From positions 1 through 64,000 of the forward strand of contig NZ_JAFLND010000001.1 of assembly GCF_017313105.1 (NCBI RefSeq): 64,000 nt of DNA, given 5' to 3'. The notes beneath the pieces were generated by a model, which saw only the letters and a program-made list of their open reading frames with translations, made no database searches and was not told where the DNA came from. Position 1 is the first letter of the stretch. Every line of letters starts with the position of its first letter. This DNA comes from [Muricauda] lutisoli (nom. illeg.) (GTDB lineage: Bacteria; Bacteroidota; Bacteroidia; Flavobacteriales; Flavobacteriaceae). Positions 18,878 through 27,254 of the stretch are shown here, piece by piece. Both the position numbers and the translations under genes were made by a program.

Positions 18878-20815
18878 ATGAAAGGTAAAAACCTCCTTGA
18901 TTTTTTTTTAGTTACAATAATTATGTCCTTTTTAACCTCTTGTTCCCAAAAGGGAACGATTGATCATCCAAAGGACATTTTTGAAGAAATGAGTCCCGGT
19001 AACGATTTGATGTCTTTTTTGGTGGAAATGGATGAAAAGGATATAGCAAACGTTATTGACAGTCTTGAAATCAAACTTAAAAGCATTGGATTCCAACACA
19101 ATGAAAATTATCCTTTTGTCATAGGCAATGATACTCTGGTTAGACCTGAAGGAGCATTTATGTGGGTCAATTCCAGAAATGGAGTCTCTCTTTTCTTGTA
19201 TGAACCCAAGAGCAAGGACGAAGCAAATTCCCAATGGCCAGAATTCAGTCATCACATTGACCGATACACTGGAATGAATCATGGAAAATTGGGTACCTTC
19301 TATTTGAAATTGGAACCTGAACATCCCACTAGTTTAAATGCCACCTTTCTCTCCAATAAAAAAATAGTTCAGCTTCGAAAGCCCTTGACATTTGTCTCAT
19401 CAGGCACTTTTGAATTTAGTGAAGAACAACTAAAGGAAGTCAACTCCGCTGATAACGATATGGTCAAAGTATTGGACGGCTTGGTAGATGTTTTTGTTTC
19501 TGAAAAGAACCAGATTTACAGACCATTGAATGGTAAGTCCTTGACCGAAGATGAACGATTGTTCGGTTTCATCAATTTTTGGACAGAGGTAAAATACAAT
19601 TTCGCTTTTTTTGACCAAGTGCCCAATCTAGACTGGCAACAAGTATTGTTGGACTACCTTCCCAAGGTAAGGAATGCCAATTCGAATCTGGAATATTATA
19701 GGGTACTGCAAGAAGTATGTGCCCTACTAAACGATGGACATACCAACATATATCTCCCAAGTTCACTACAAAGGGAATTTGGATCGCCTGCTGTAAAGTT
19801 CACCTCCATTGACGGCACCCTATTTGTCACCAACAGTGATAAGCAACTGGAAAACATGGCTCCATTGGGGTCACAACTTATTAAAGTGAATGGACACCTT
19901 GTTGAGGAATATATCGAAAAACAGATAAGTCGCTATATAAGTTCCTCCACCGAACACATCAGACGTAACATGGAAGCCCATGAAGTTCTGCAAGGCATAC
20001 GAACAGATTCCGTTCGGATAGAAATACGGACTCCAGCAAATCAAATGAAGCAACTTTCTTTAAGTCGAAATCCTTCCAATATCGAATGGATTATTCCTAA
20101 TGAGCCTTGGGAGCTTTCAACATTCAGGAAAATAGGAGACATCTCCTATGTGTCACTCAATTCCTTTAACAACAGCCAAATTGTTGAAGAATTCGAAGGT
20201 TACTTGGGCAGTATTGTATCCTCAAAGGCATTGATTATCGACCTTCGAAAAAATGGAGGTGGCAATTCATGGAACGGTTACAACATTTTGAAACATCTTA
20301 CAGATCAACCAATCATAACTTCCAAATGGAAAACAAGGGAACACAAACCCGCCTACAAGGCTTGGGGTTCTTTTGTTGATGAGGATTCGGATAATTTGGG
20401 TTCTTGGGATCGTGAAGCATTGGCCTCTTTCAATGATGATTATTGGTTTGAAAGTGGGCCCGATACCATTGTACCCAGTAATGACCGTGTGGTCGAATTG
20501 CCAACAGTAGTACTTATCGGAAACAACACTGCATCGGCAGCGGAGGACTTTTTAGTTGCTGCCGATCCAATTGAACATTTTACCACCATGGGGGATAATA
20601 CATATGGAAGTACTGGACAGCCAATGTTCATAAGATTGCCAGGTGGAGGAAAGGCCCGCATCTGTACCAAAAGGGACACTTATCCTGATGGACGGGAATT
20701 TGTGGGTTACGGAATTCAACCAGACATCTTAGTTCAAAAAACAATTGAGGATATTTTGACTGGGGAAGATTCAGTGTTGAATATGGCAATTAAAAAGATT
20801 ACAGAAAGTAATTGA
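18878..20815 (+). CDS. S41-family peptidase, lipoprotein
   Basis: This 645-residue protein belongs to the C-terminal processing (S41/tail-specific) peptidases. The signal peptide ends in a lipobox (LTSC, Cys22). A middle region (about 225-400) holds the helical and PDZ-like parts. The catalytic domain shows DLRKNGGGNSWNGY (about 458) and the nucleophile serine in NNTASAAEDF (about 550), then a GYGIQPD ending. It may process proteins in the periplasm. It is by far the largest array gene (the unit is about 2 kb) and lies 82 bp after R8, so it may carry its own promoter. Confidence 0.88.
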   Translation: MKGKNLLDFFLVTIIMSFLTSCSQKGTIDHPKDIFEEMSPGNDLMSFLVEMDEKDIANVIDSLEIKLKSIGFQHNENYPFVIGNDTLVRPEGAFMWVNSRNGVSLFLYEPKSKDEANSQWPEFSHHIDRYTGMNHGKLGTFYLKLEPEHPTSLNATFLSNKKIVQLRKPLTFVSSGTFEFSEEQLKEVNSADNDMVKVLDGLVDVFVSEKNQIYRPLNGKSLTEDERLFGFINFWTEVKYNFAFFDQVPNLDWQQVLLDYLPKVRNANSNLEYYRVLQEVCALLNDGHTNIYLPSSLQREFGSPAVKFTSIDGTLFVTNSDKQLENMAPLGSQLIKVNGHLVEEYIEKQISRYISSSTEHIRRNMEAHEVLQGIRTDSVRIEIRTPANQMKQLSLSRNPSNIEWIIPNEPWELSTFRKIGDISYVSLNSFNNSQIVEEFEGYLGSIVSSKALIIDLRKNGGGNSWNGYNILKHLTDQPIITSKWKTREHKPAYKAWGSFVDEDSDNLGSWDREALASFNDDYWFESGPDTIVPSNDRVVELPTVVLIGNNTASAAEDFLVAADPIEHFTTMGDNTYGSTGQPMFIRLPGGGKARICTKRDTYPDGREFVGYGIQPDILVQKTIEDILTGEDSVLNMAIKKITESN

Positions 20816-20825
20816 ATATCAATTC

Positions 20826-20843
20826 AAAGTTCAAATAAACGAT
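20826..20843 (+). repeat. cassette repeat R9, end of array 1
   Basis: An exact copy, 10 bp after the S41 peptidase stop. No plus-strand gene follows it; the next gene is on the other strand. From 20844 to 21071 I see no gene. Confidence 0.92.
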
Positions 20844-21071
20844 GCCCCAAATATCCTAATTTTCCAACATTTCATAATTATCACAAATATCCTTTTTAAA
20901 CAAACTCCTTAGGCCTTCTTCTTTTCCCTTTTATAAAAAACGGGGGAATGAAAAATATGCTTAGTTTTTGAAGTTTGATGGTGGTCTATTTGCCAAACGA
21001 TGGGAATCGTGCGGCAACAGGGATGTTTGCCACTGCCCATATCATTTACCGTTTTTAACAGGCCCACTGGG

Positions 21072-23516
21072 TCATTGGTATTTCTCTGCTCTTTTCAACA
21101 ATTTCTCCAGCCCGGGTTCATTCGGGTCGTGGGGCAAACCCGGATGGATGCACATGGCCGGGCATTTCTCTGCTGCAGCAACGATCTTTGCGTATGTGTC
21201 GCCTTTGGGATTGTGCACGTGGGCTTGTTTGTTACTATTGTATTTAAAAACATTGGGTACCGCATTGATACAATCGTTGCAAGAAGTACATTCATCGCTT
21301 TCCACCCAGGCAACTTCGCTCACCGATACTTCTTCTTTATGTGTTTCCTCCAGAGCTGGGACTGTTTCAACGGATTCCTCATCCGCTTCCAATGTTACGC
21401 TAACGGGCGCCGGAGCGATTGAATTGACCGCAAGGCTAGCCAAGTCGGTTTTTCCCTCCATGAGTGCAAAGAGTATATTGTAGATGGATTTTTCAATGTC
21501 AGCGGATCTTTTGGTTTCATACTCCTCGGACAACCGCGCTTCCAGTTCTTTTAGTTCTACTTCTTTGGCCTGTGTCCACTCAGCTTTGGACCTCGACAAC
21601 TTGTTTTCAAAATGCTGGCTCTTGATACCCCCGAGTTCCTGTAAAAAACGCCAATAGTCCAGCCTATTTCTTATCCGTTGAAGCCAGGATGCAGGAATGG
21701 CTGCCCTATGCAGTTTGTAGTCTTCATCCACTACCTGAATGATGGGTATCTTTCCTATCTGGGACTCTGGATCGGCTGAAAGATAGTCTACTACAGATAC
21801 CAGATTTTCCTTTTGATACCAGTCGGGAATAATCTCAAGGGTTTGCAGATTGCGGGTTTCCATAGCAAGATAATCCGCTGAGCTCAGACTAATCTGTTCC
21901 GTATGCTTACCACCGGGAATCTTGATTTCCAGAACTTGATTTGGATATAAGAGCTCGCATTGCGGATTGTTCTCCAAATTGAAATGGCTTCCAAAATCCA
22001 TCCCGGCCTCGATATCGTATGTCAGGCGTGGAAATTGCCGGCTTTCGATCGCCCTATGGATCCGGATGGGACAACCGGGGCCATCTTCCGACCTGGCATC
22101 CGGCAGCAATACGTTCCAGAGTACCGGTGCGGTGGCGTTCAGACCATGACGTAAGGCATTTTCAAAAGCGTAGGGGTCTTCAATACTTCCCTGGTACACA
22201 TAGGCATTTCTGCGAAAGATGGCCAGTGATGCAATCTCCAGTGAGCTTTCTTCCAACTCAGAAGCTGCGACAGGCAAATTGATGTCGTTCAATGTGTTGA
22301 TGGCGAAAACCTTAACAAAGGCCCCGTCTGACAAAAGGGAAAGAAAATCCTTTGGCTGATCGGCAATATTGCGGCTCTCGTCAATAACAATGATAGGGGG
22401 GAAATATTTGATATCCCCGTAATTCAGATAGGACGCGGCGAATCCTGCAAAATAGGCATCGTGCAAAGATTCATCGTAGGTCTGTCCTATCTCAAGCTCC
22501 GCCAAACGCATCGCTCGGATCAGTGCTACAAAGTTCGACAATTCCTTTTCCAAATAGACTTTGGCATGCGATATGGCGTCAGATTCCACAACTTCAATAG
22601 TTGCCTGTCCAAACACCTCTTTAAGACCGTAGCTTTCCAGTAGTTTTTTTGTGATAAAGATCTTATTGGGATGCTCTGTGTAAGATTTCACAGCGTTGGA
22701 AAGTACTTTTATGCTATCCCGAATTTGCTTGAGTCTCGTCTTTGGCAGATCTGAACTAACCCTCCGAGGTGCGACATCCTGTACTTCGTCTAAAGACAAA
22801 AGGTCCCTGGCAAACTCAAAATGCGTACTGTCCTTTTCTTGGCCCTTATCCTGAAGGTCGACAATTTCACTCAATCCGGATAGTTTCCGTTGCATAAGGG
22901 CAATGAACTCTGAAAAGGTGGCAATTCGCGCTTTCAAATGAATATTGAGCAGTTGAAAAGGAGTCCGTGCACCAAAACCCATGATGGGCCCTTTGTAGGA
23001 TAGGAGTTTTTGTTTTATTGGATCTAAATGTTCTTGCAAATCCTTGGGCGTATCGTCGCCCAAAGCATTGCCCATTAGTTCCATCAATTCATGTACCTGG
23101 GAGCCATAATTAAGATCCGGTTCAGCCACTTGCAGTTTCCCTTGAAGTGACAAGAGGATGGAAGGGAGTTTCTCGATCAAGGCTCTACCGATGTCCGAAG
23201 CACAATGATTTGAGATCAACACTTCGAGTCGCTCATGAAGGCTGCAGATATTGCTTTTTTCTGGCTCGAAAAGTACCGGATAGTGCATGGCAGGTAACAT
23301 GTCCCGCAAGCACGGGGCGGACAAAATCGGTGCCACGTTAATATTTTGGCAAAAGTCCGTTTTTACACCCTGTACAAAGTATTTGTGCAATTGATCGCGA
23401 TACCTTTTCAATTCCTCATGCTGAGGTGCGGGTTCTTGCTCTCTAGTAACCACGACGTTCCTATTGGTATAACAGTCGAGGATCTGATCCGTATTTGAAT
23501 TATTTATTTCGTTCAT
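21072..23516 (-). CDS. 2-oxoacid:ferredoxin oxidoreductase-associated protein with C-terminal ferredoxin domain
   Basis: This 814-residue protein is the last gene of an operon with the alpha and beta subunits of a 2-oxoacid:ferredoxin oxidoreductase. Residues about 420-520 resemble a part found in large pyruvate:ferredoxin oxidoreductase-type proteins (ENALRHGLNATAPVLWNVLLPD...). The C-terminus (about 740-790) is a ferredoxin domain with Cys743, 746, 749 and 785, enough for one 4Fe-4S cluster. It may accept electrons from the oxidoreductase. Its start directly follows the beta-subunit stop (1-base overlap). GC content is visibly higher than in the flanking arrays. The exact role is not known to me. 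Confidence 0.8.
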   Translation of the reverse strand: MNEINNSNTDQILDCYTNRNVVVTREQEPAPQHEELKRYRDQLHKYFVQGVKTDFCQNINVAPILSAPCLRDMLPAMHYPVLFEPEKSNICSLHERLEVLISNHCASDIGRALIEKLPSILLSLQGKLQVAEPDLNYGSQVHELMELMGNALGDDTPKDLQEHLDPIKQKLLSYKGPIMGFGARTPFQLLNIHLKARIATFSEFIALMQRKLSGLSEIVDLQDKGQEKDSTHFEFARDLLSLDEVQDVAPRRVSSDLPKTRLKQIRDSIKVLSNAVKSYTEHPNKIFITKKLLESYGLKEVFGQATIEVVESDAISHAKVYLEKELSNFVALIRAMRLAELEIGQTYDESLHDAYFAGFAASYLNYGDIKYFPPIIVIDESRNIADQPKDFLSLLSDGAFVKVFAINTLNDINLPVAASELEESSLEIASLAIFRRNAYVYQGSIEDPYAFENALRHGLNATAPVLWNVLLPDARSEDGPGCPIRIHRAIESRQFPRLTYDIEAGMDFGSHFNLENNPQCELLYPNQVLEIKIPGGKHTEQISLSSADYLAMETRNLQTLEIIPDWYQKENLVSVVDYLSADPESQIGKIPIIQVVDEDYKLHRAAIPASWLQRIRNRLDYWRFLQELGGIKSQHFENKLSRSKAEWTQAKEVELKELEARLSEEYETKRSADIEKSIYNILFALMEGKTDLASLAVNSIAPAPVSVTLEADEESVETVPALEETHKEEVSVSEVAWVESDECTSCNDCINAVPNVFKYNSNKQAHVHNPKGDTYAKIVAAAEKCPAMCIHPGLPHDPNEPGLEKLLKRAEKYQ

Positions 23517-24523
23517 TACACTGAATTACTAGTACTATATTGATCCAATAAGGATTCCAGATTCTGCTTTTTTTCCTCAACGCCCATTCCGAGATTGTGA
23601 GCTCCATATTCATCATAGCGGGCGTTGTCGGTATTTTGATATAGCAAACCGATCGGAATGCCATTATTGATCTCTGCGTGTTCCCTGGCCTTGTGGATAT
23701 TGGAAGGATCGTGCTCGATCACTCGACCAAAGGCTTTCCGGGCCTTTGGTTTCAGATTGATCCCATTTTCGTGTGAGAGCAGGATAAGGTTTTTCGGGTT
23801 GACAGCAATATCACCATAGAGATCGCGCATAAACGCAGGACACCGTTGAACGATACGCACAAAGGCGAGGCCGGGATGTTCTGCCGCTTTTCGTACGGTC
23901 GCATAGAGATGAGCGGAATTCCAATCCACGGTCTGAGCCACGAAGGAAACATTGGCCAATCCCAAGGTAGTTTGTATCGGGTTGATCGGAGGAAGTACGG
24001 AACCCCTAGGGTGTGTATTGGAATGGGTGCCCAACGGGCTGGTGGGTGAAGTTTGTTTTTTGGTCAAACCATAAATGCCATTATCAAAGAGCAATGCCAC
24101 CATTTTCATATTGTACCGAATGGCATGTACCCAGTGCGCTGCACCAATTGAGCAACAATCCCCATCTCCGGTTACAACAAAAACGTTGAGGTCCGGTCGT
24201 CTGAACTTCACGCCACTGGCTACCGGGAATGCTCTTCCATGAAGGCCGTGAAACCCATAGGTTCCCATATAATGTGGAAATCGACCACTGCATCCGATAC
24301 CGGAGACCACCACCGTTTTTTCAGGTTCATATTGCATGTCCTTGCAGACGCGCTGTACCGTAGTGAGTATGGAGTGGCCCCCACAACCCGGACACCAGCG
24401 GGCTACGCCTTTACCATAATCCTCCATACCATAATCATGGTCTTGGGAGGGGACAGAACAATATTCATGAGTTTGTACAAGCATACTATTACAGTTTTTA
24501 TCCTTTGACTTCGGAGTTTTCAA
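23516..24523 (-). CDS. korB: 2-oxoacid:ferredoxin oxidoreductase, beta subunit
   Basis: This is the thiamine-diphosphate subunit that decarboxylates a 2-oxoacid (most likely 2-oxoglutarate) to the CoA thioester with reduction of ferredoxin. WCPGCGGHSIL near residue 38 and the TPP/Mg motif GDGDCCSIGAAHWVHAIRYN near 120-139 are visible. As drawn it is 335 residues and overlaps the alpha gene by 26 bp. A start at Met14 (24484) would leave a 13-bp gap and give a more usual N-terminus. Substrate is inferred from family resemblance. Confidence 0.88.
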   Translation of the reverse strand: MKTPKSKDKNCNSMLVQTHEYCSVPSQDHDYGMEDYGKGVARWCPGCGGHSILTTVQRVCKDMQYEPEKTVVVSGIGCSGRFPHYMGTYGFHGLHGRAFPVASGVKFRRPDLNVFVVTGDGDCCSIGAAHWVHAIRYNMKMVALLFDNGIYGLTKKQTSPTSPLGTHSNTHPRGSVLPPINPIQTTLGLANVSFVAQTVDWNSAHLYATVRKAAEHPGLAFVRIVQRCPAFMRDLYGDIAVNPKNLILLSHENGINLKPKARKAFGRVIEHDPSNIHKAREHAEINNGIPIGLLYQNTDNARYDEYGAHNLGMGVEEKKQNLESLLDQYSTSNSV

Positions 24524-26405
24524 TTATCAATTCGCGCTTGATCATTTTCAATACCTTTTCGGGGTTCAGGGGTTGCCCGTAGACATTGCTGAAACAATCT
24601 ATATCCATGTGTGTTTTTGCCCTAAGGAGCCACGCCAACTGGGCATAGCGGCGATTCTCCTGAGTGATCATCGGGTGGCCCAGCGTATCACTGTAATTGA
24701 TCTCAACGGTGATGACTTTTTTGAATCTATTGAAGATGTCAACCAGCCCCGGAACGATGGGAAAGAGAAATCGCAAGTGCAGGCTACTTACCTTTAGTCC
24801 TTCGGCACGGGCATCGGCTACGGCTTCCTCTATGGCACCAAGTGTAGATCCCCAACCAACCAGCAGGATATCACCTTCCGGGTCACCGTTGATCTTTGGT
24901 GGTTTAAGGCTTTTCTGGAAAGACGCGATCTTTCGGCTTCGGCTTTCGACGCTGGCCTGATTGATCTCCGGGTCGTATGCCACCTTTCCCGTCTGTCCAT
25001 GGGCCAGTCCCGTTACGGTATACATACCGCCTTTCTGCCCCGGAATCGGCCTTTTGCTGGTTCCTGTATTTTCATCCCATTCAAATGGCAAGGCCCCATC
25101 CTTCCATGGGCTCTGATCGATGGGATTGGTCAGCCACAAGGGGTCGATTTTTGGACGCGGGAAGGGTTGTACCCCTGTTGCCAGGTTTGCATCACTCAAT
25201 AATATGACCGGCGTGCGGAATGATTCGGCAAGCTTGCGTGCCAAAACAACAAAGTGAAAGCACTCTTCGATGGTAGCGGCTGCAAGCACGATTTTTGGGG
25301 CATCCCCTGCCTCCCCGTAGATCGCTGCCAACAAGTCGCTCTGTTCAACCTTCGTCGGCAATCCGGTAGAGGGGCCTCCTCGCTGAACATCGATGATCAC
25401 CAGTGGGATTTCAGCCATGACGGCCAAGCCGATAAACTCGGTCTTGAGTGCCAATCCCGGTCCCGAGGTAACCGTTACTGCCGGTTTCCCTGCGAAAGAA
25501 GCACCGATCGCAAATCCGATCGCAGAAATCTCATCTTCTGCCTGATGCACGATACCCCCGACCCTTTCAAAATTTTCGGCCAGGTGATGGGATACGGATG
25601 TCGCAGGCGTTATCGGATACATCGAACACAGTTCAATACCCGATGCCATGATGCCCATACTGAGGGCTTCATTTCCGTTCATGACCACCATATCATTATC
25701 CACATCCATCGGCGTCACCTCATAACGAAAGGGAAGATTTTCTCTGGCCCAATCATATCCTGCGTGCAACAACTTGATATTCAAATCTATTACCGCATCG
25801 GTTTTCTTTTTAAAAATCCTTCGAATCTGATCTTCGGCCTTGGGGATATCACGATCGTACATATAGGAGAGCAGGCCCAGGATCCACATGTTTTTACCTT
25901 TGCGGGGATCGGGCATTAGTTTCAGACATTCCTCTTCCATGGGGATCTCCACCACCTTAATGCCCAATTCCTTAAATTTCAGTAGCGCTTCCGAGTACTG
26001 CTGTCTAATGGTTTCCTGTTCGCTTTTGGCCCATTTATTCTCGATGAACATCAGGGTATTATCATTATAGGCATCTTGGCGGATTCGACCATACACAACC
26101 TGTTCATTGAGGGCGATTACCAGATCAGCGTGATTTCCCATATTACTCACTTTATCGGAACCGATACGCACCCGGATTCCGGAGGCGCCTTCTCGGGAGC
26201 GTGCGGGTGGTTGTATTTCTGCCGGAATGATTTCAACGGTCCAAACGCCATTTCCCATTTTTGCGGAAATTGCTCCGAAGCTTTGTCCACATTTTTGGGC
26301 CCCTTCGCCTGAATCGCTTACGATTTCAACAATCGCTTGTTTGATTTTCCTGGGTTTAATCCGGTCGCCCTCTTTCAAGGTATCACCACCTACAAAGTAA
26401 TCCAT
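24498..26405 (-). CDS. korA: 2-oxoacid:ferredoxin oxidoreductase, fused gamma-alpha subunit
   Basis: The 635-residue protein joins the gamma domain (about 20-200) to the alpha (pyrimidine-binding) domain (about 230-630), the usual two-subunit form of 2-oxoglutarate:ferredoxin oxidoreductase in Bacteroidota. Landmarks are MYPITPATSVSHHLAE near 265, VTSGPGLALKTEF near 310 and QRGGPSTGLPTKVEQSDL near 340. With korB it would link the citric-acid cycle to ferredoxin reduction. It is the first gene of a three-gene minus-strand operon whose base composition is richer in G and C than its surroundings. Confidence 0.9.
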   Translation of the reverse strand: MDYFVGGDTLKEGDRIKPRKIKQAIVEIVSDSGEGAQKCGQSFGAISAKMGNGVWTVEIIPAEIQPPARSREGASGIRVRIGSDKVSNMGNHADLVIALNEQVVYGRIRQDAYNDNTLMFIENKWAKSEQETIRQQYSEALLKFKELGIKVVEIPMEEECLKLMPDPRKGKNMWILGLLSYMYDRDIPKAEDQIRRIFKKKTDAVIDLNIKLLHAGYDWARENLPFRYEVTPMDVDNDMVVMNGNEALSMGIMASGIELCSMYPITPATSVSHHLAENFERVGGIVHQAEDEISAIGFAIGASFAGKPAVTVTSGPGLALKTEFIGLAVMAEIPLVIIDVQRGGPSTGLPTKVEQSDLLAAIYGEAGDAPKIVLAAATIEECFHFVVLARKLAESFRTPVILLSDANLATGVQPFPRPKIDPLWLTNPIDQSPWKDGALPFEWDENTGTSKRPIPGQKGGMYTVTGLAHGQTGKVAYDPEINQASVESRSRKIASFQKSLKPPKINGDPEGDILLVGWGSTLGAIEEAVADARAEGLKVSSLHLRFLFPIVPGLVDIFNRFKKVITVEINYSDTLGHPMITQENRRYAQLAWLLRAKTHMDIDCFSNVYGQPLNPEKVLKMIKRELIIENSEVKG

Positions 26406-26786
26406 ATGCTCTGGCCTTTTGATTAAAAACAGCTTTAAAGTAGCAAAAGCCTGATTTACAGTAAATGATAAATATCAACTTTTGAATTTATGGATCCCAA
26501 GAACTCTTCGACGCTCGGGGTAGGAGTAGTTCATTAGCTTAAGGAATGACCCTTAGTACGGCCATCCCTGCAAAATGAGGTAACATGCTTTCCTTTTTTT
26601 TTAATATGCTTGTGCTACCTGGACTTACTACATTTGACCGGACATTCAAAAAAACCTTGTTCATCTTTCAAGCATTCCATATGCAATCAAATAAATTGGT
26701 TTGCATACAATTTTTCTGTTTTCACAACAAAATTTCCAAATACATATGCAAAGCTGCTAATTTCAATGAACATTAAACTTTAAGAT
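26406..26786. other. intergenic region between korA and the receiver gene
   Basis: These 381 bp between divergent genes should hold both promoters. The only structure I see is the inverted pair ATGCAA (26681-26686) and TTGCAT (26701-26706), a possible operator. No gene or RNA is apparent. Confidence 0.4.
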
Positions 26787-27203
26787 ATGTACAAGGAAAT
26801 TTACTTGGTTGATGATGAGGAGCTCATCAATACCTTAAATGCATTGCAATTCAGAAAATTGGGGCTTGAAGACAAAGTCAAAAGCTTTACAAATCCGGAA
26901 TGGGCCTTGGATAATCTTCGATTTCGAGAAGATTCTTCCGAAAGGATCATCGTTTTTTTGGATATCAATATGCCTGAGATGAGCGGATTTGAATTCTTGG
27001 AGTTCATGTATCTTGAAAAGTTTCCACAAATTATAGATGTGGTGATAGTTACTTCATCTATTATGGAGGATGATTTAAAAATGTCCAAGAATTTTAAAAA
27101 ATATGTGCGCGGCTTTGTCAACAAGCCATTGAATATGGAAGATATTCAAAAGTATCTTAAGATTGATGCTCCCCTTCCAGAAACGCCCGTTACAGATTTT
27201 TAG
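26787..27203 (+). CDS. single-domain response regulator (CheY-like)
   Basis: This 138-residue receiver domain has no output domain. The acidic pair Asp9/Asp10, phospho-acceptor Asp59 in VFLDINMPEMSG, Thr89 and Lys113 (VNKPL) are all present, so it should be phosphorylated. It faces a histidine kinase gene whose end is 51 bp away, and the two probably form a pair. A single-domain receiver suggests signalling by protein contact or a phosphorelay rather than direct transcription control. Confidence 0.92.
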   Translation: MYKEIYLVDDEELINTLNALQFRKLGLEDKVKSFTNPEWALDNLRFREDSSERIIVFLDINMPEMSGFEFLEFMYLEKFPQIIDVVIVTSSIMEDDLKMSKNFKKYVRGFVNKPLNMEDIQKYLKIDAPLPETPVTDF

Positions 27204-27254
27204 GAAACAACAATTTTTGGTGATCCAATATCAATCGGGATTCAAACATCTGTT

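Larger units (their letters stand above)
14841..20843 (+). mobile_element. cassette array 1 (leader, repeats R0-R9, nine genes)
   Basis: Nine plus-strand genes are separated by copies of the element AAAGTTCAAATAAACGAT, always in the same orientation. The spacing runs from about 180 bp to about 2 kb. Each unit is one gene plus one repeat. The array starts next to a serine recombinase gene and ends 230 bp before the stop of a minus-strand ferredoxin-domain gene. Cargo: membrane proteins, lipoproteins, a TPR-like protein and an S41 peptidase. Mobility is inferred from layout. Confidence 0.7.

Noticed and set aside
20968..21483. 171-residue plus-strand gene
   Set aside because: It lies mostly opposite the ferredoxin-domain gene, lacks protein-like patterning and has no link to a repeat.
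26681..26706. Intrinsic terminator or riboswitch in the korA upstream region
   Set aside because: Only a 6-bp inverted pair with a 14-nt gap is present and no T tract follows; at most an operator.
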